This document shows, piece after piece, positions 17,763 through 26,541 of a stretch of 64,000 nucleotides of DNA. The stretch lies in assembly GCA_958477305.1 (NCBI GenBank), contig CAUEFI010000001.1:124001-188000 (forward strand), read 5' to 3'. The translations under genes were made by a program, and so were the position numbers. Position 1 is the stretch's first letter. Every line of letters starts with the position of its first letter. Source of the stretch: HGM12998 sp900756495 (lineage in GTDB: Bacteria > Bacillota > Clostridia > Oscillospirales > Oscillospiraceae). The notes under the pieces were generated by a model. The model saw only the letters and a program-made list of their open reading frames with translations. It ran no database searches and had not been told where the DNA came from.

Positions 17763-18308
17763 TCACACGGCACGGCGGTATACGGTAATCTTAATCTTGC
17801 CGTAGCGGTAATCCTTTCCCCGCTCATAGGGTGCTTTCAGCTCCGGCAGTTCCGTCTCCAGGGCACTTTCGCAGACTATTATACCATTTTCCGTCATAAT
17901 GTCAATTGCGGCAATCGCCTCCAGAGACTTTTGCAGCAGCCCGGACGCATAGGGCGGATCCAGGAAAACCAAGTCGAACTTCTCCCCACAGCCCGCCAGA
18001 AAGGCTAACGCGTCCCTCTGGAGCACAGAGGCCCGGTCCGCCAGCTTGGTGTGCTCCAGATTTTCCCGCACAACGGCCGCCGCCTCCTTCCTCAGCTCCA
18101 GGAAGGTACAGTGGGCCGCCCCTCTGGACAGGGCCTCGATGCCAAGCTGCCCGGTTCCTGCGAAGAGATCCAGCGCCCTCCGCCCCTCAATGTCAAACTG
18201 GATAATGTTGAAAATGGACTCCTTCACCTTGTCGGTCGTGGGCCTTGTGTCCAGGCCGGGGAGCTCCTTCAGCTTTCGGCCCCGGGCGGAGCCTGTAATA
18301 ACGCGCAT
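17763..18308 (-). CDS. rsmD: 16S rRNA (guanine-966-N2)-methyltransferase RsmD
   Basis: Rossmann methyltransferase acting on the 30S subunit. The SAM loop is DLFAGTGQLGIEALSRGA and the catalytic motif FLDPPY. AAGGAGG sits eight bases ahead of the ATG at 18308, giving 181 residues; further upstream in-frame starts have no ribosome site. rsmD-coaD is a widespread pair. Confidence 0.94.
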   Translation of the reverse strand: MRVITGSARGRKLKELPGLDTRPTTDKVKESIFNIIQFDIEGRRALDLFAGTGQLGIEALSRGAAHCTFLELRKEAAAVVRENLEHTKLADRASVLQRDALAFLAGCGEKFDLVFLDPPYASGLLQKSLEAIAAIDIMTENGIIVCESALETELPELKAPYERGKDYRYGKIKITVYRRAV

Positions 18309-18372
18309 GGAGCACGCCTCCTTACTTTTGTAACATAGAATTGCGGCGCGGAGCCCCGCTCCAGAGGCAGGA

Positions 18373-20205
18373 TTACTTCTCTGCCCCGCCGGCGTTAAAA
18401 AATGCAAACACCGCTCTGGCGGTGCGCCTGTCCACGGTCTCCTCCAGCTCAGCCAGGGAGGCCGCCCTGATATTCTTGACGCTCTTGAAGTGTTTTAACA
18501 GCTCGGCCCGCCGTTTTTCCCCCACGCCTGGGATCTTATCCAGCACCGACCCCTGGACCCGGCTCTTGCGCTGGAGACGGTTGAACTCAATCGCAAAGCG
18601 GTGGGTCTCCTCCTGGATCTGCCCAATGAAGGAAAAAACCGATGGATTCCCCTGGATCCCGATCTCCCGGCCTTCGGGGGTAATCAGGGCCCGGGTACGG
18701 TGGCGGTCGTCCTTCACCATGCCAAACACGGGGATGGTGAGTCCGCACTCCTCCAGTACACGCACCGCCACCCTGGCGTGGTTCTCGCCGCCGTCGATGA
18801 GGAGCAGGTCGGGCAGATCCCCAAACTTTTCGTCGCCGTCCAGATAGCGCCGGAAGCGCCGGGTAAGCACCTGCTCCATGGAGGCATAGTCGTCGGGCCC
18901 CTGCATGTCCTTCAGCTTGAAGTGCCGGTAGTCCCGCTTGAGGGGCCTGGCGTTGACGTAGACCACCATGGAGGCCACGATGTCGTCGGCACCGGTGTTG
19001 GAGATGTCGTAGGATTCGATGCGCTTGGGGGCGCCCTCCAGGCTCAGGAGCCTGCCCAGCAGCTCCAGCAGCCTGCTCTGGCGCTCCTCCCGGGTGGTCC
19101 ACCGCTCCACCTCCTCCACAGCGTTCTTGTTGGCCAGACGGATGAGATCCATCTTAGCCCCCCGCTGGGGATTTACGAGGTTAACCCGGTACTCCGCCGC
19201 CTCAGAGAGCATCCGGGCCAGGGGCGCCTCGTCCTCCAGCTCGCAGGGCAGGAGGATCTGCCGGGGCAGCCGCCCGCGTCCGGCGTAATACTGCCGCACC
19301 AGAGCAGAGATATTCTCCGCCTCGTCGGCCTCCATGGGGGTCTCGATGAGGTCCCAGTCCTTGGCGGCCAGTTCCCCATCCACATAGTGGAGGACCACAA
19401 AGCAGCTCTTGGCCTCCCCCCGGTGGAAGCCCACCACATCGGTGTCGGCCAGGGACCCGGCCACCACCTTCTGCCGTTTGCCCAGCAGCTCGATGGCCCT
19501 GTAGCGGTCCCGGAGCTCAGCGGCCTTCTCGAAGCGCAGCTCTTCGGCCGCCCGTTCCATCTCGGCCTGGAGCTCCTCCCCCACCTCCTTGAACTTGCCC
19601 TCCAGCAGCCGGATCGCCTGCTCTACGGCCTCCCGGTAGCGGCCCTGATCCATCTCCGGGCGGCAGTAGCCGTCGCACTGACCCAGATGGTAGTTGAGAC
19701 AGGGGCGCTCCTTTCCTATATCTCTCGGAAACTTCTTGCTGCAGGAGGGCAGCTTCAAAGCCAGGCGCAGAGCGTCGATAATTCCCTGTGTGGAACCCCG
19801 GCTGCCGTAGGGGCCGAAGTAGCGGGCCCCGTCCTCGGCAGCCTTGTTGGCCAGGGAGAACCTGGGGTAGGGATCCTTCACTGTTAAGCGGATATAGGGG
19901 TATCCCTTGTCGTCCTTGAGCAGAATGTTATACCGCGGCTGGTGCCGCTTGATGAGTGAATTCTCCAGCACCAGCGCCTCAAACTCGCTGTCGGCTATGA
20001 TGACGTCGAAGTGGTCAATCTGGGAGACCATGGCCCGGGTCTTCTCCGTATGGGAGGCCAAATCCGCAAAATACTGGGAGACCCGGTTTTTCAGCGCCTT
20101 GGCCTTTCCGACGTAGATGACCTCATTTCTTGCGTCCTGCATGATATACACGCCCGGCTTCAGCGGCAGGGCATGGGCTTTTTCTTTCAGTTCATCGAAG
20201 GTCAT
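18373..20205 (-). CDS. uvrC: UvrABC excinuclease subunit C
   Basis: Makes the 3' and 5' incisions in nucleotide-excision repair. The GIY-YIG nuclease domain is at residues 15-95 (GVYIM and VIYVGKAK), a Cys cluster at about 155-172, the UVR domain at about 203-238, the RNase H-like 5' nuclease in the middle (LLLIDGG), and a C-terminal helix-hairpin-helix pair (KIPGVGEKRRAELL). All 610 residues are present. The ribosome site GGAAAGGAGG lies 16 bases from the ATG, longer than ideal. The first 12-13 codons are duplicated twice upstream in a tandem repeat. Confidence 0.96.
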   Translation of the reverse strand: MTFDELKEKAHALPLKPGVYIMQDARNEVIYVGKAKALKNRVSQYFADLASHTEKTRAMVSQIDHFDVIIADSEFEALVLENSLIKRHQPRYNILLKDDKGYPYIRLTVKDPYPRFSLANKAAEDGARYFGPYGSRGSTQGIIDALRLALKLPSCSKKFPRDIGKERPCLNYHLGQCDGYCRPEMDQGRYREAVEQAIRLLEGKFKEVGEELQAEMERAAEELRFEKAAELRDRYRAIELLGKRQKVVAGSLADTDVVGFHRGEAKSCFVVLHYVDGELAAKDWDLIETPMEADEAENISALVRQYYAGRGRLPRQILLPCELEDEAPLARMLSEAAEYRVNLVNPQRGAKMDLIRLANKNAVEEVERWTTREERQSRLLELLGRLLSLEGAPKRIESYDISNTGADDIVASMVVYVNARPLKRDYRHFKLKDMQGPDDYASMEQVLTRRFRRYLDGDEKFGDLPDLLLIDGGENHARVAVRVLEECGLTIPVFGMVKDDRHRTRALITPEGREIGIQGNPSVFSFIGQIQEETHRFAIEFNRLQRKSRVQGSVLDKIPGVGEKRRAELLKHFKSVKNIRAASLAELEETVDRRTARAVFAFFNAGGAEK

Positions 20206-20242
20206 GGCAGCGGCAACACGTCCTCCTTTCCACTGGGGGTTC

Positions 20243-20437
20243 TCATGCCCTGCCGCTGGGAGCGCCAGCGACTCGGCGCCTTGCGCCGTCCGAGCGTTTG
20301 GCCGCAGGCCAAACCTCGCCGCAGGCGGAATTCACTTCCGCCGAGGATGTCAAATCATCCACTGGGGGTCCCCAAAAGCGCCCCGCGCTTTTGGGGGATA
20401 GGGCATGGGCTTTTTCTTTCAGTTCATCGAAGGTCAT
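20243..20437 (-). pseudogene. Truncated uvrC start copy 1 (64 codons)
   Basis: An ATG with AAAGGAGG upstream opens with MTFDELKEKAHAL, identical to UvrC, then runs into the hairpin element (SPKSAGRFW...) and stops 37 bp before the real uvrC ATG. It is a duplicated gene head, not a functional UvrC. If translated, it would act as a leader peptide upstream of uvrC. Confidence 0.7.
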
Positions 20438-20586
20438 GGCAGTGGCAACACGTCCTCCTTTCCACTGGGGGTTCTCATGCCCTGCCGCTGGGAACGCCAG
20501 CGACCCGGCGCCTTGCACCGTCCGAGCGTTTGGCCGCAGGCCAAACCTCGCCACAGGCGGAATTCACTTCCGCCGAGGATGTCAAA

Positions 20587-20670
20587 TCATCTCCTGGGGG
20601 TCCCCAAAAGCGCCCCGCGCTTTTGGGGGGATAGGGCATGGGCTTTTTCTTTCAGTTCATCGAAGGTCAT
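20587..20670 (-). pseudogene. Truncated uvrC start copy 2 (27 codons)
   Basis: The outermost copy of MTFDELKEKAHAL, followed by a short tail and a stop. The sequence upstream of this ATG (after 20670) is unique and has its own AAAGGAGGG about 15 bases away, so this may be the original uvrC start site before the repeat arose. Confidence 0.65.
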
Positions 20671-20717
20671 GATAAGAGCGGTATGCCCTCCTTTTGGCAA
20701 ATATTACGCCGTACCTG

Positions 20718-21557
20718 TCAGGACGGGCTGGCAGTACCTGCGTCTTCCGGTAGCATGGGGTTATACATCATAATCGCATGGTTCTCGGTGACAAACTCGT
20801 CTCCGATCTGGTTCCCTCCCCCGTCAAACACCCGGCGGAACAGGCTGTTGTGCCGGGTATAGCCGCCCCAGTACTCCCCTTGGATATAGTGCTCCTTTTC
20901 ATAAACCTCGTACCGGCATAACTGGGGCAGATTGGAATACCACGCCCCCTCCAGATGGGTATCAGCCACACGCAGGGACAGCCGCCAGTTTTGGGCGGTG
21001 TCATTGCGAATCATCAGATCCAGATAATTGTAGAAACAGGTGGCCCCGCTGCCGAAAGGCTGGGTACGATCGGCGTCGGGAAAGACGTCGTACCCATGGC
21101 GGTGGCGCTCTGTTATCGTCAATGGGGTATGGAGGGTCATCCAGTACAGAAGGTTGGTCATCTGGCACAGCCCACCTCCCACGCCGGAGGCTACGCGCCC
21201 GTTGCGCAGCACCATTCCCTCCCGGTAACCCTTCCGCCGTGTGGGCCTGCCTACCATCTTCCAGAACGACAGGGTCTCCCCCGGCAGGAGCACCACGCCG
21301 TCCAATTTGGCGGCGGCCAAGCGGAGATTGGTCACCTTGCTCCGCTGGAGATCCATTTCCACATCCTTCAGCCTGCGCAGCAACGGCGTACGGTGGGCGG
21401 CACAGAGATGGTGGCATCCGGAATCCAGCCGCTTCCGCGCAAAGTGCAATCCACTGGTTAACCACAGGATCTGGCGGTAAATCTGAAGGCGCCAGGCGCC
21501 CAGCTTCAGGCGCAGCCCGCCTCTCAGCACCGGTTCCGGGGTTATTGCCAGTTTCAT
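20718..21557 (-). CDS. VanW-family protein
   Basis: A 279-residue protein containing the VanW domain (GVGGGLCQMTNLLYW near residue 140 and LPGETLSFW before it). vanW occurs in some vancomycin-resistance clusters, but family members are widespread in Clostridia without vanA/B-type genes; none is visible here, so resistance should not be inferred. The biochemical role is unknown and probably concerns the cell wall. No clear transmembrane helix or signal peptide is seen. GAGGAGG precedes the ATG. The terminator of the HPr gene lies just upstream. Confidence 0.8.
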   Translation of the reverse strand: MKLAITPEPVLRGGLRLKLGAWRLQIYRQILWLTSGLHFARKRLDSGCHHLCAAHRTPLLRRLKDVEMDLQRSKVTNLRLAAAKLDGVVLLPGETLSFWKMVGRPTRRKGYREGMVLRNGRVASGVGGGLCQMTNLLYWMTLHTPLTITERHRHGYDVFPDADRTQPFGSGATCFYNYLDLMIRNDTAQNWRLSLRVADTHLEGAWYSNLPQLCRYEVYEKEHYIQGEYWGGYTRHNSLFRRVFDGGGNQIGDEFVTENHAIMMYNPMLPEDAGTASPS

Positions 21558-21578
21558 TCCCGCACCTCCTCATCTATC

Positions 21579-21608
21579 AAAAAAAGCGCCGCTATGCGGC
21601 GCTTTTTT
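21579..21608 (-). terminator. Terminator after the HPr-family gene
   Basis: A perfect 13-bp hairpin with flanking A and T runs and a three-base loop (TAT on the plus strand), 15 bases beyond the HPr stop. The symmetric A/T flanks would allow function on either strand. Confidence 0.9.
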
Positions 21609-21622
21609 CTCTCGCGGGCAAC

Positions 21623-21886
21623 TTACTCAGAGAAGTTGGTGGAAATCAGCTCAACCAGGGCCTCCACAGCTTCCTTCTCATCGGGACCGTCCGCAATCAG
21701 GTTGATGGAGGTCCCCTTCACGATACCAAGGGAGAGCACACCCAACAGGCTCTTGGCATTGACTCTGCGCTCGTCCTTCTCCACCCAGATAGAACTCTTG
21801 AACTCGTTGGCCTTCTGGATAAAGAAGGTCGCCGGCCGCGCATGCAGGCCGACCTGATTGTTCACGACTGCCTCTTTCATATACAT
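21623..21886 (-). CDS. HPr-family phosphocarrier protein
   Basis: An 87-residue HPr of the PTS. The active-site His is in GLHARPA (about residue 17), and the regulatory Ser in KSLLGVLSL is present, so both EI-dependent and HPr-kinase-type phosphorylation look possible. The start ATG at 21886 has GGGGGAT nine bases upstream; the next Met, two codons in, is an alternative. It stands alone with its own promoter and terminator, without ptsI. Confidence 0.9.
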   Translation of the reverse strand: MYMKEAVVNNQVGLHARPATFFIQKANEFKSSIWVEKDERRVNAKSLLGVLSLGIVKGTSINLIADGPDEKEAVEALVELISTNFSE

Positions 21887-21927
21887 AAGCGTTATCCCCC
21901 TAAGCTGCATTCGCATACTTCATATAT

Positions 21928-21956
21928 AGCATATCAAATTTGGGTCAACCCGTCAA
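21928..21956 (-). promoter_or_regulatory. Promoter of the HPr-family gene
   Basis: Minus-strand TTGACG (21951-21956), 17-base spacer, TATGCT (21928-21933), about 42 bases ahead of the start codon. Confidence 0.8.
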
Positions 21957-22043
21957 TGACATTTTACACAAATTACGTGTAGGAAACACAGGGTAATCAC
22001 GGACAACTTAGTTACTTTCTGGTTATGAACCTCTGCCGGCCTG

Positions 22044-24419
22044 CTATCTCAGCTCTGCGATTGTAACCCCATCCTCCCCCTCGCCATAGCGGCCTGGACG
22101 GAAGGACTTGACATACCGGCTTCTTTTGAGGTGTTCCCGCACCGCCCGGCGCACCGCGCCGGTGCCTTTGCCGTGGATGATGCGCACCTCGTTCAGCTTG
22201 CCCAGAACTGCGTTGTCTAAGAAGATATCCAGGGCTCCGATAGCCTCGTCCGTCATCATCCCCCGCAGATCCACCTCAGGGGAGGCGCCCAGGGCACGGA
22301 GCTTGTGCTCGGCCCGCTGGACAAAGTGCTGCGCCTGCTTTTTGCTCTGGCTCTCCTCCCCCACCACGCGGACCTCTTCCTGCTTGGCGGAGATCTTCAA
22401 AATACCGGCCTGAAGCTGAAGCGTACCGTCCTTATTGACCGATAGGACCGCAGCCTGCGTGCCCATCTTCACCAGCTCCACAGTGTCCCCCGCTCTGGCA
22501 GGCCGGGTGGGCGGGGGAACGGGCTCTTCGGACCGGGCGCCGAGGGCTTCCTCAGCTTGGTTGAGGCGCCCGCGCAGGGCGGCGCGCGCGTCGTTAACCG
22601 CCTGCCAGTCCTCCTCCCTGCGCTGCCTCCGGCGCATGTCGTTGAGTTCCTTGAACACCTGGTCCGCGGTGCTTCTGGCCTCGTCCAGGATGGCGCGGGC
22701 CTCGGCCTGAGCCTTCTCCACCGCTTTGGCCCGCTCGGCCTCCATTCTGGCCCGGTACTCCCGCACCGTCTTCGAGGACTCCTCCATCTCCCGCCGGAGT
22801 TTTTGGGCGGCCTCCTTCTCCTTCTCCATCTCCTGTCGCTGTTCATCCAACTGGGTGAGCACATCTTCAAAGCGGACATTCTCCGCATCAATCCGGGCCG
22901 CAGCCCTTTGAATGATATACTTGGGTAAGCCAAGCCGCTCCGAAATGGCAAAGGCGTTGGATTTCCCTGGAATGCCGACAAGGAGCCGGTAGGTAGGGGC
23001 CAGAGTCTCCACGTTGAACTCACAGGAGGCGTTCTCCACCCCCTTTGTGGTCATGGCATACACCTTGAGCTCCGCATAATGGGTGGTGGCGGCCACCAGG
23101 GCCCCCAGTTCCCGGGCGCTCTCAATGATGGCGGCGGCCAGGGCGGCCCCCTCAATGGGGTCGGTGCCCGCCCCCAGCTCGTCAAACAGAATCAGTGTAC
23201 TGTTGTCCGCCTCCTTTAGAATGCCTACAATGTTCACCATGTGGGAAGAGAAAGTAGACAGGCTCTGGGCGATGGACTGCTCGTCTCCCACGTCGGCCAA
23301 GACCCGGGAGAAGACCATAATATGGCTGTCGTCGGCCACTGGGATATGAAGGCCGCACTGGGCCATCAGGGTCAGCAGGCCGATGGTCTTGAGCGTCACC
23401 GTCTTGCCGCCGGTGTTGGGGCCGGTAATAACCAGGGTGTCAAACGCCTCTCCCAGCATCAGATCGTTGGCCACCGCCTTGTCTGGAGGCAGCAGCGGAT
23501 GGCGGGCTTTCCGCAGGAATATACCCCGTTTGGCAAGCTTGGGCTCGCAGGCCCGCATCTGGTAGGAGAGCTTGGCCCGGGCAAAGATACCGTCCAGCAG
23601 AATCAGCAGGTCGTAGTTCTGCGCGATATCCTCCTTGAACTGCGCGCACTCGGCGGAGAGCTCGGCCAGAATCCGCTCAATCTCCTTTTCCTCCCTGGCC
23701 TGGAGCTCCCGCAGCTCGTTGTTTGCCTTCACCACCCCCATGGGTTCGATAAAGAAGGTGCTCCCGGAGGAGGACACGTCATGAACCAGGCCGGGGATCT
23801 CGTTCTTATGCTCAGCCTTCACCGGCACCACGTAGCGGTCGGACCGCATCGTGATGATGGACTCCTGGAGATAGCGGGCCTGGCTGGAGGAGATGAGCTT
23901 TTGCAAAATCTCCCGGACCTTGGAGGATGTGGCACGGATGTGCCGCCGGATCGAGGCCAGCTCCGGGCTTGCCGCATCGGCGATCTCATCCTCTCCCAGG
24001 ATCGAGCCGGTAATCTTTTCCTCCAGGAACCGGTTGGGGGTCAGGGAGGCGAAGAGGTGGTCGATACAGGTCTTGGCGTTTCCCTCTCCCGCAGCATAGT
24101 CTTTGGCGGTGCGGGCACACCGGAGAACTGCGGCGATGTCCAGCAGCTCCCTGGTGTTGAGAGAGCCGCCCATATCAGATCGCTGGAGAGACGCCCACAC
24201 CGGCCTTACCCCCGAAAAAGAGGGCGAGCCCCTTAAGGCGGTCATCTGCACGGCGGCGCTGGTCTCAGCCAGGGCCCGCGCCACGTCGTCAGGGTCAGTC
24301 ATGGGCCGCAGCTTCAGCGCCCGCTCCTTCCCCTCCTCGGTCACCGCCTGATCAGAGAGCTTCTCCAGCACGCGGGGCAGCTCCAAAATATGAATCGATT
24401 TTTCAAACAACTCGCTCAT
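22044..24419 (-). CDS. mutS2: MutS2 endonuclease
   Basis: MutS2 lacks the mismatch-recognition domain of MutS. In Firmicutes it acts on recombination intermediates and, with its Smr/KOW parts, on collided ribosomes. The ATPase Walker A GPNTGGKT is at 333-340 and Walker B ILFDELGAGTDP near 415. A long coiled coil spans about 520-630, and the C-terminal Smr nuclease domain includes DLRGMMTDEA and IIHGKGTGAVR. Length (791) is standard. An AT-rich 5' region with several TATA-like steps lies upstream, but no -35 convinces. Confidence 0.95.
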   Translation of the reverse strand: MSELFEKSIHILELPRVLEKLSDQAVTEEGKERALKLRPMTDPDDVARALAETSAAVQMTALRGSPSFSGVRPVWASLQRSDMGGSLNTRELLDIAAVLRCARTAKDYAAGEGNAKTCIDHLFASLTPNRFLEEKITGSILGEDEIADAASPELASIRRHIRATSSKVREILQKLISSSQARYLQESIITMRSDRYVVPVKAEHKNEIPGLVHDVSSSGSTFFIEPMGVVKANNELRELQAREEKEIERILAELSAECAQFKEDIAQNYDLLILLDGIFARAKLSYQMRACEPKLAKRGIFLRKARHPLLPPDKAVANDLMLGEAFDTLVITGPNTGGKTVTLKTIGLLTLMAQCGLHIPVADDSHIMVFSRVLADVGDEQSIAQSLSTFSSHMVNIVGILKEADNSTLILFDELGAGTDPIEGAALAAAIIESARELGALVAATTHYAELKVYAMTTKGVENASCEFNVETLAPTYRLLVGIPGKSNAFAISERLGLPKYIIQRAAARIDAENVRFEDVLTQLDEQRQEMEKEKEAAQKLRREMEESSKTVREYRARMEAERAKAVEKAQAEARAILDEARSTADQVFKELNDMRRRQRREEDWQAVNDARAALRGRLNQAEEALGARSEEPVPPPTRPARAGDTVELVKMGTQAAVLSVNKDGTLQLQAGILKISAKQEEVRVVGEESQSKKQAQHFVQRAEHKLRALGASPEVDLRGMMTDEAIGALDIFLDNAVLGKLNEVRIIHGKGTGAVRRAVREHLKRSRYVKSFRPGRYGEGEDGVTIAELR

Positions 24420-24595
24420 TGGTCTACGCTCCCTGTTTGATGTAGCTATATCTATATCAGGTATATTGTGTGCCGCAGACGGCGGACTTATTGCGCCTAT
24501 CCCCTGCGGCCGCCTCTCATTTTCTCACAACCTCATCTGTTCGGCAAGAACGCAGAGGGACGGCGGCGCGCGCTGCACCGCCGCCCAGGGTCTGT

Positions 24596-25807
24596 CTATG
24601 CCCGAACCTTGTCGATCAGCGTGCAGAACTCCTCCCGGCCCCAGAGAACGGGGACGGGATAGAGGGGATTGGCCTCCTTCATGGCCCAGGAGATGATCTG
24701 GGGCACGTCCTCACTCTTAATCATATCCAGCTTCTCAGGGATCTTCATCTCCCGCTTCAGCGCTTCCATCCAGTCCAGAAATGCCAGCGCCCGCTCCTCC
24801 TGGGTGTTTCCCTCCATGCCGCAGATCTCCGCCAATCTGGAGAGCTGAGGATAGACGGCGGCACCAAATTCTCTCATAACCCAAGGCAGCAGCACCGACA
24901 TGGCCAGGCCGTGGGGCGTGCCGTAGAGCCCGCCCAGCGTGTGGCCGATAGCGTGGACATAGCCTACGCACCCCCTGGTAAAAGCCCGCCCGGCCTTAAA
25001 GGCGGCAATCTGCATATTCTGGCGGGCCTCCAGGTTCTTTCCGTCCCGGTAGGCGGTGAGCAGGCTGCTATGAATCAGCTTGACCGCCTCCTCGGCATAG
25101 CGCTTTTCCAAAGGCGTGTTGTAAGTACCGTTGGTATAGGCCTCCACAGCGTGGCACAGAGCATCCATGCCGGTGGTGGCTGTAATGAAGGGCGGAAGGC
25201 CGATGGTGAGCTCCGGGTCCAGGACAGCGCGGATGGGCAGCAGCACCGTATCGTTGATAGAGGCCTTGTGGTGGGTGGCGGCATCGGTAATCACAGCGGC
25301 CACCGTGGTCTCCGATCCGGTGCCCGCCGTGGTGGGCACCGCAAAGAAAGGCGGGAACCGGCGCCGGCGCCGCACCTTGAGGATCCCCTGGAGCTGGGCG
25401 ACCGTCTTTCCCGGCCGGACCGCCAGGGCTCCGATCCCCTTTGCACAGTCCATAGGGGATCCGCCGCCAAAGGCCACCAGAGCCTGGCACCCGTTGGCTT
25501 GGTAGAGTCTGAGGCCCTCCTCCACATTCTCACTGGTGGGGTTGGGGCATACGCCGTCGTAGACCGTGTACGCCACTCCGGCGGCCTCCATCGCCTCCAG
25601 CATGGGGGCAGGCAGCCCCAGGGCCATAAGGCTGGCATCGGCCACCACCAGCACGTTGTCAATGCCCATACTCCGAATCACAGCCGGGAGCTCCTTCACT
25701 TTGCCCGGCCCCTCCAGCGTTACGGGTGTGCGGTATCCAAGAAAATAGTTTCCAACTTTAAATACCGCCTGATAAATCCGGCAGTACGCCTTAAACAGCG
25801 CGTTCAT
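24596..25807 (-). CDS. Iron-containing alcohol dehydrogenase
   Basis: Group III NAD(P)-dependent alcohol dehydrogenase, 403 residues. The nucleotide loop GGGSPMDCAKG is near 114-124, and the iron-ligand motifs GMDALCHAVEAY and HAIGHTLGGLYGTPHG are intact. It is the last gene of the AOR-MoaD-ferredoxin-ADH run, so it probably reduces the aldehyde made by the AOR to an alcohol, or the reverse. Substrate specificity is not evident. GGAGG precedes the ATG. A GC-rich hairpin without a T run lies about 10-35 bases past the stop (24562-24588), a weak terminator candidate. Confidence 0.92.
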   Translation of the reverse strand: MNALFKAYCRIYQAVFKVGNYFLGYRTPVTLEGPGKVKELPAVIRSMGIDNVLVVADASLMALGLPAPMLEAMEAAGVAYTVYDGVCPNPTSENVEEGLRLYQANGCQALVAFGGGSPMDCAKGIGALAVRPGKTVAQLQGILKVRRRRRFPPFFAVPTTAGTGSETTVAAVITDAATHHKASINDTVLLPIRAVLDPELTIGLPPFITATTGMDALCHAVEAYTNGTYNTPLEKRYAEEAVKLIHSSLLTAYRDGKNLEARQNMQIAAFKAGRAFTRGCVGYVHAIGHTLGGLYGTPHGLAMSVLLPWVMREFGAAVYPQLSRLAEICGMEGNTQEERALAFLDWMEALKREMKIPEKLDMIKSEDVPQIISWAMKEANPLYPVPVLWGREEFCTLIDKVRA

Positions 25808-25820
25808 CTCGTACTCCTCC

Positions 25821-26279
25821 TTATCCCTTTCCAGCCGCCGCCGGGACAGGTGCGGGCCGCCGGGACGTCATGACGACGGCCCCTACGGGACAGCGGTCGG
25901 CGCAGATGCCGCAGCCAACACAAGTCTCGGCCTCGCAAAGCACGGCAAAAAGGGCAATATCTCCGTGGAAGCGGGGCTCAGAGATAGCCAGACTTTCGGT
26001 GGGGCAGTTCTCCACGCATACCGAACAGGCGGCGCAAAGGGTTTCGTCCACCTCTGGTATGTACCACTGTTCCCGGGGCAGGCGGGACACGCCGCCTCCC
26101 TGGTCGTTAACCACCGCGCCGAAGGCGCACAGGCGGCCGCATACCCCGCAGCTCACACAGCGATCCGGGTCAATCCGGTGGAGCTGCTTGGGCGCCCCGT
26201 CAATCGCCTTCACAGGGCAGTGCCTGGCGCATAGGGTACAGCCCCTGCACCGGTCGGTAATGCGATAAGACACGGCCAT
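25821..26279 (-). CDS. Ferredoxin-like protein with four 4Fe-4S motifs
   Basis: A 152-residue polyferredoxin with four CxxCxxCxxxC motifs: CRGCTLCARHC, CVSCGVCGRLC, CAACSVCVENC and CVGCGICADRC. It therefore likely holds four [4Fe-4S] clusters. It sits between the MoaD-like gene and the alcohol dehydrogenase, and probably carries electrons to or from the tungsten aldehyde oxidoreductase. AGGAGG precedes the ATG. Confidence 0.92.
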   Translation of the reverse strand: MAVSYRITDRCRGCTLCARHCPVKAIDGAPKQLHRIDPDRCVSCGVCGRLCAFGAVVNDQGGGVSRLPREQWYIPEVDETLCAACSVCVENCPTESLAISEPRFHGDIALFAVLCEAETCVGCGICADRCPVGAVVMTSRRPAPVPAAAGKG

Positions 26280-26289
26280 ACACCTCCTG

Positions 26290-26541
26290 TCAACCGCCGC
26301 TGGCGGGCGTCATCAGCACTACCTGGTCGCCGTCCGCCAGTGTCCGCCGCGGGCGGCTCTCTTTCCCGTTGACCAGGACAATGCAGCCGCGCAGTTCTTT
26401 TATGCTTACAGTCTCCCGCCCCAGCTCCGCCGAGAGGGCAGAGAGCTGCCGGAAGAGCTCGTCCAGGCTGGTGCAGTCCAGCCGGTACTCCCGCAGTCCG
26501 GAGCGCAGGCGCAGCGCGCCGAAAAGCTTTACTGTCACCAT
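26290..26541 (-). CDS. MoaD/ThiS-family small sulfur carrier
   Basis: An 83-residue ubiquitin-fold protein ending in Gly-Gly, the tail that is adenylated and thiocarboxylated in MoaD/ThiS carriers. Adjacent to an AOR gene, such proteins are thought to serve tungstopterin assembly. The start overlaps the AOR stop (TGATG), so it is translationally coupled. No MoeB-like activator is encoded in the window. Confidence 0.85.
   Translation of the reverse strand: MVTVKLFGALRLRSGLREYRLDCTSLDELFRQLSALSAELGRETVSIKELRGCIVLVNGKESRPRRTLADGDQVVLMTPASGG

Larger units (their letters stand above)
20171..20670 (-). repeat. Tandem repeat carrying copies of the uvrC start
   Basis: Two full units (20171-20402, 232 bp; 20403-20636, 234 bp) differ at only about eight positions; a third begins at 20637 and ends after the ATG at about 20670. 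Each unit joins the uvrC 5' end (ATG plus about 12 codons) to about 195 bp of hairpin-rich DNA. Visible stems in the first unit are 20370-20396 (12 bp), 20324-20342 (7 bp), 20296-20314 (8 bp) and 20275-20287 (5 bp). The hairpin-rich part has the look of a REP- or MITE-like intergenic element. The units also carry an AAAGGAGG ribosome site. Confidence 0.9.

Noticed and set aside
20171..20670. CRISPR-like or tRNA-like repeat array
   Set aside because: Only two and a fraction units of 232-234 bp with no short spacers; it contains uvrC coding sequence.
20718..21557. Vancomycin-resistance locus suggested by a VanW-family gene
   Set aside because: No ligase, dehydrogenase, VanX/Y or two-component genes are present; VanW-domain proteins are common outside resistance clusters.
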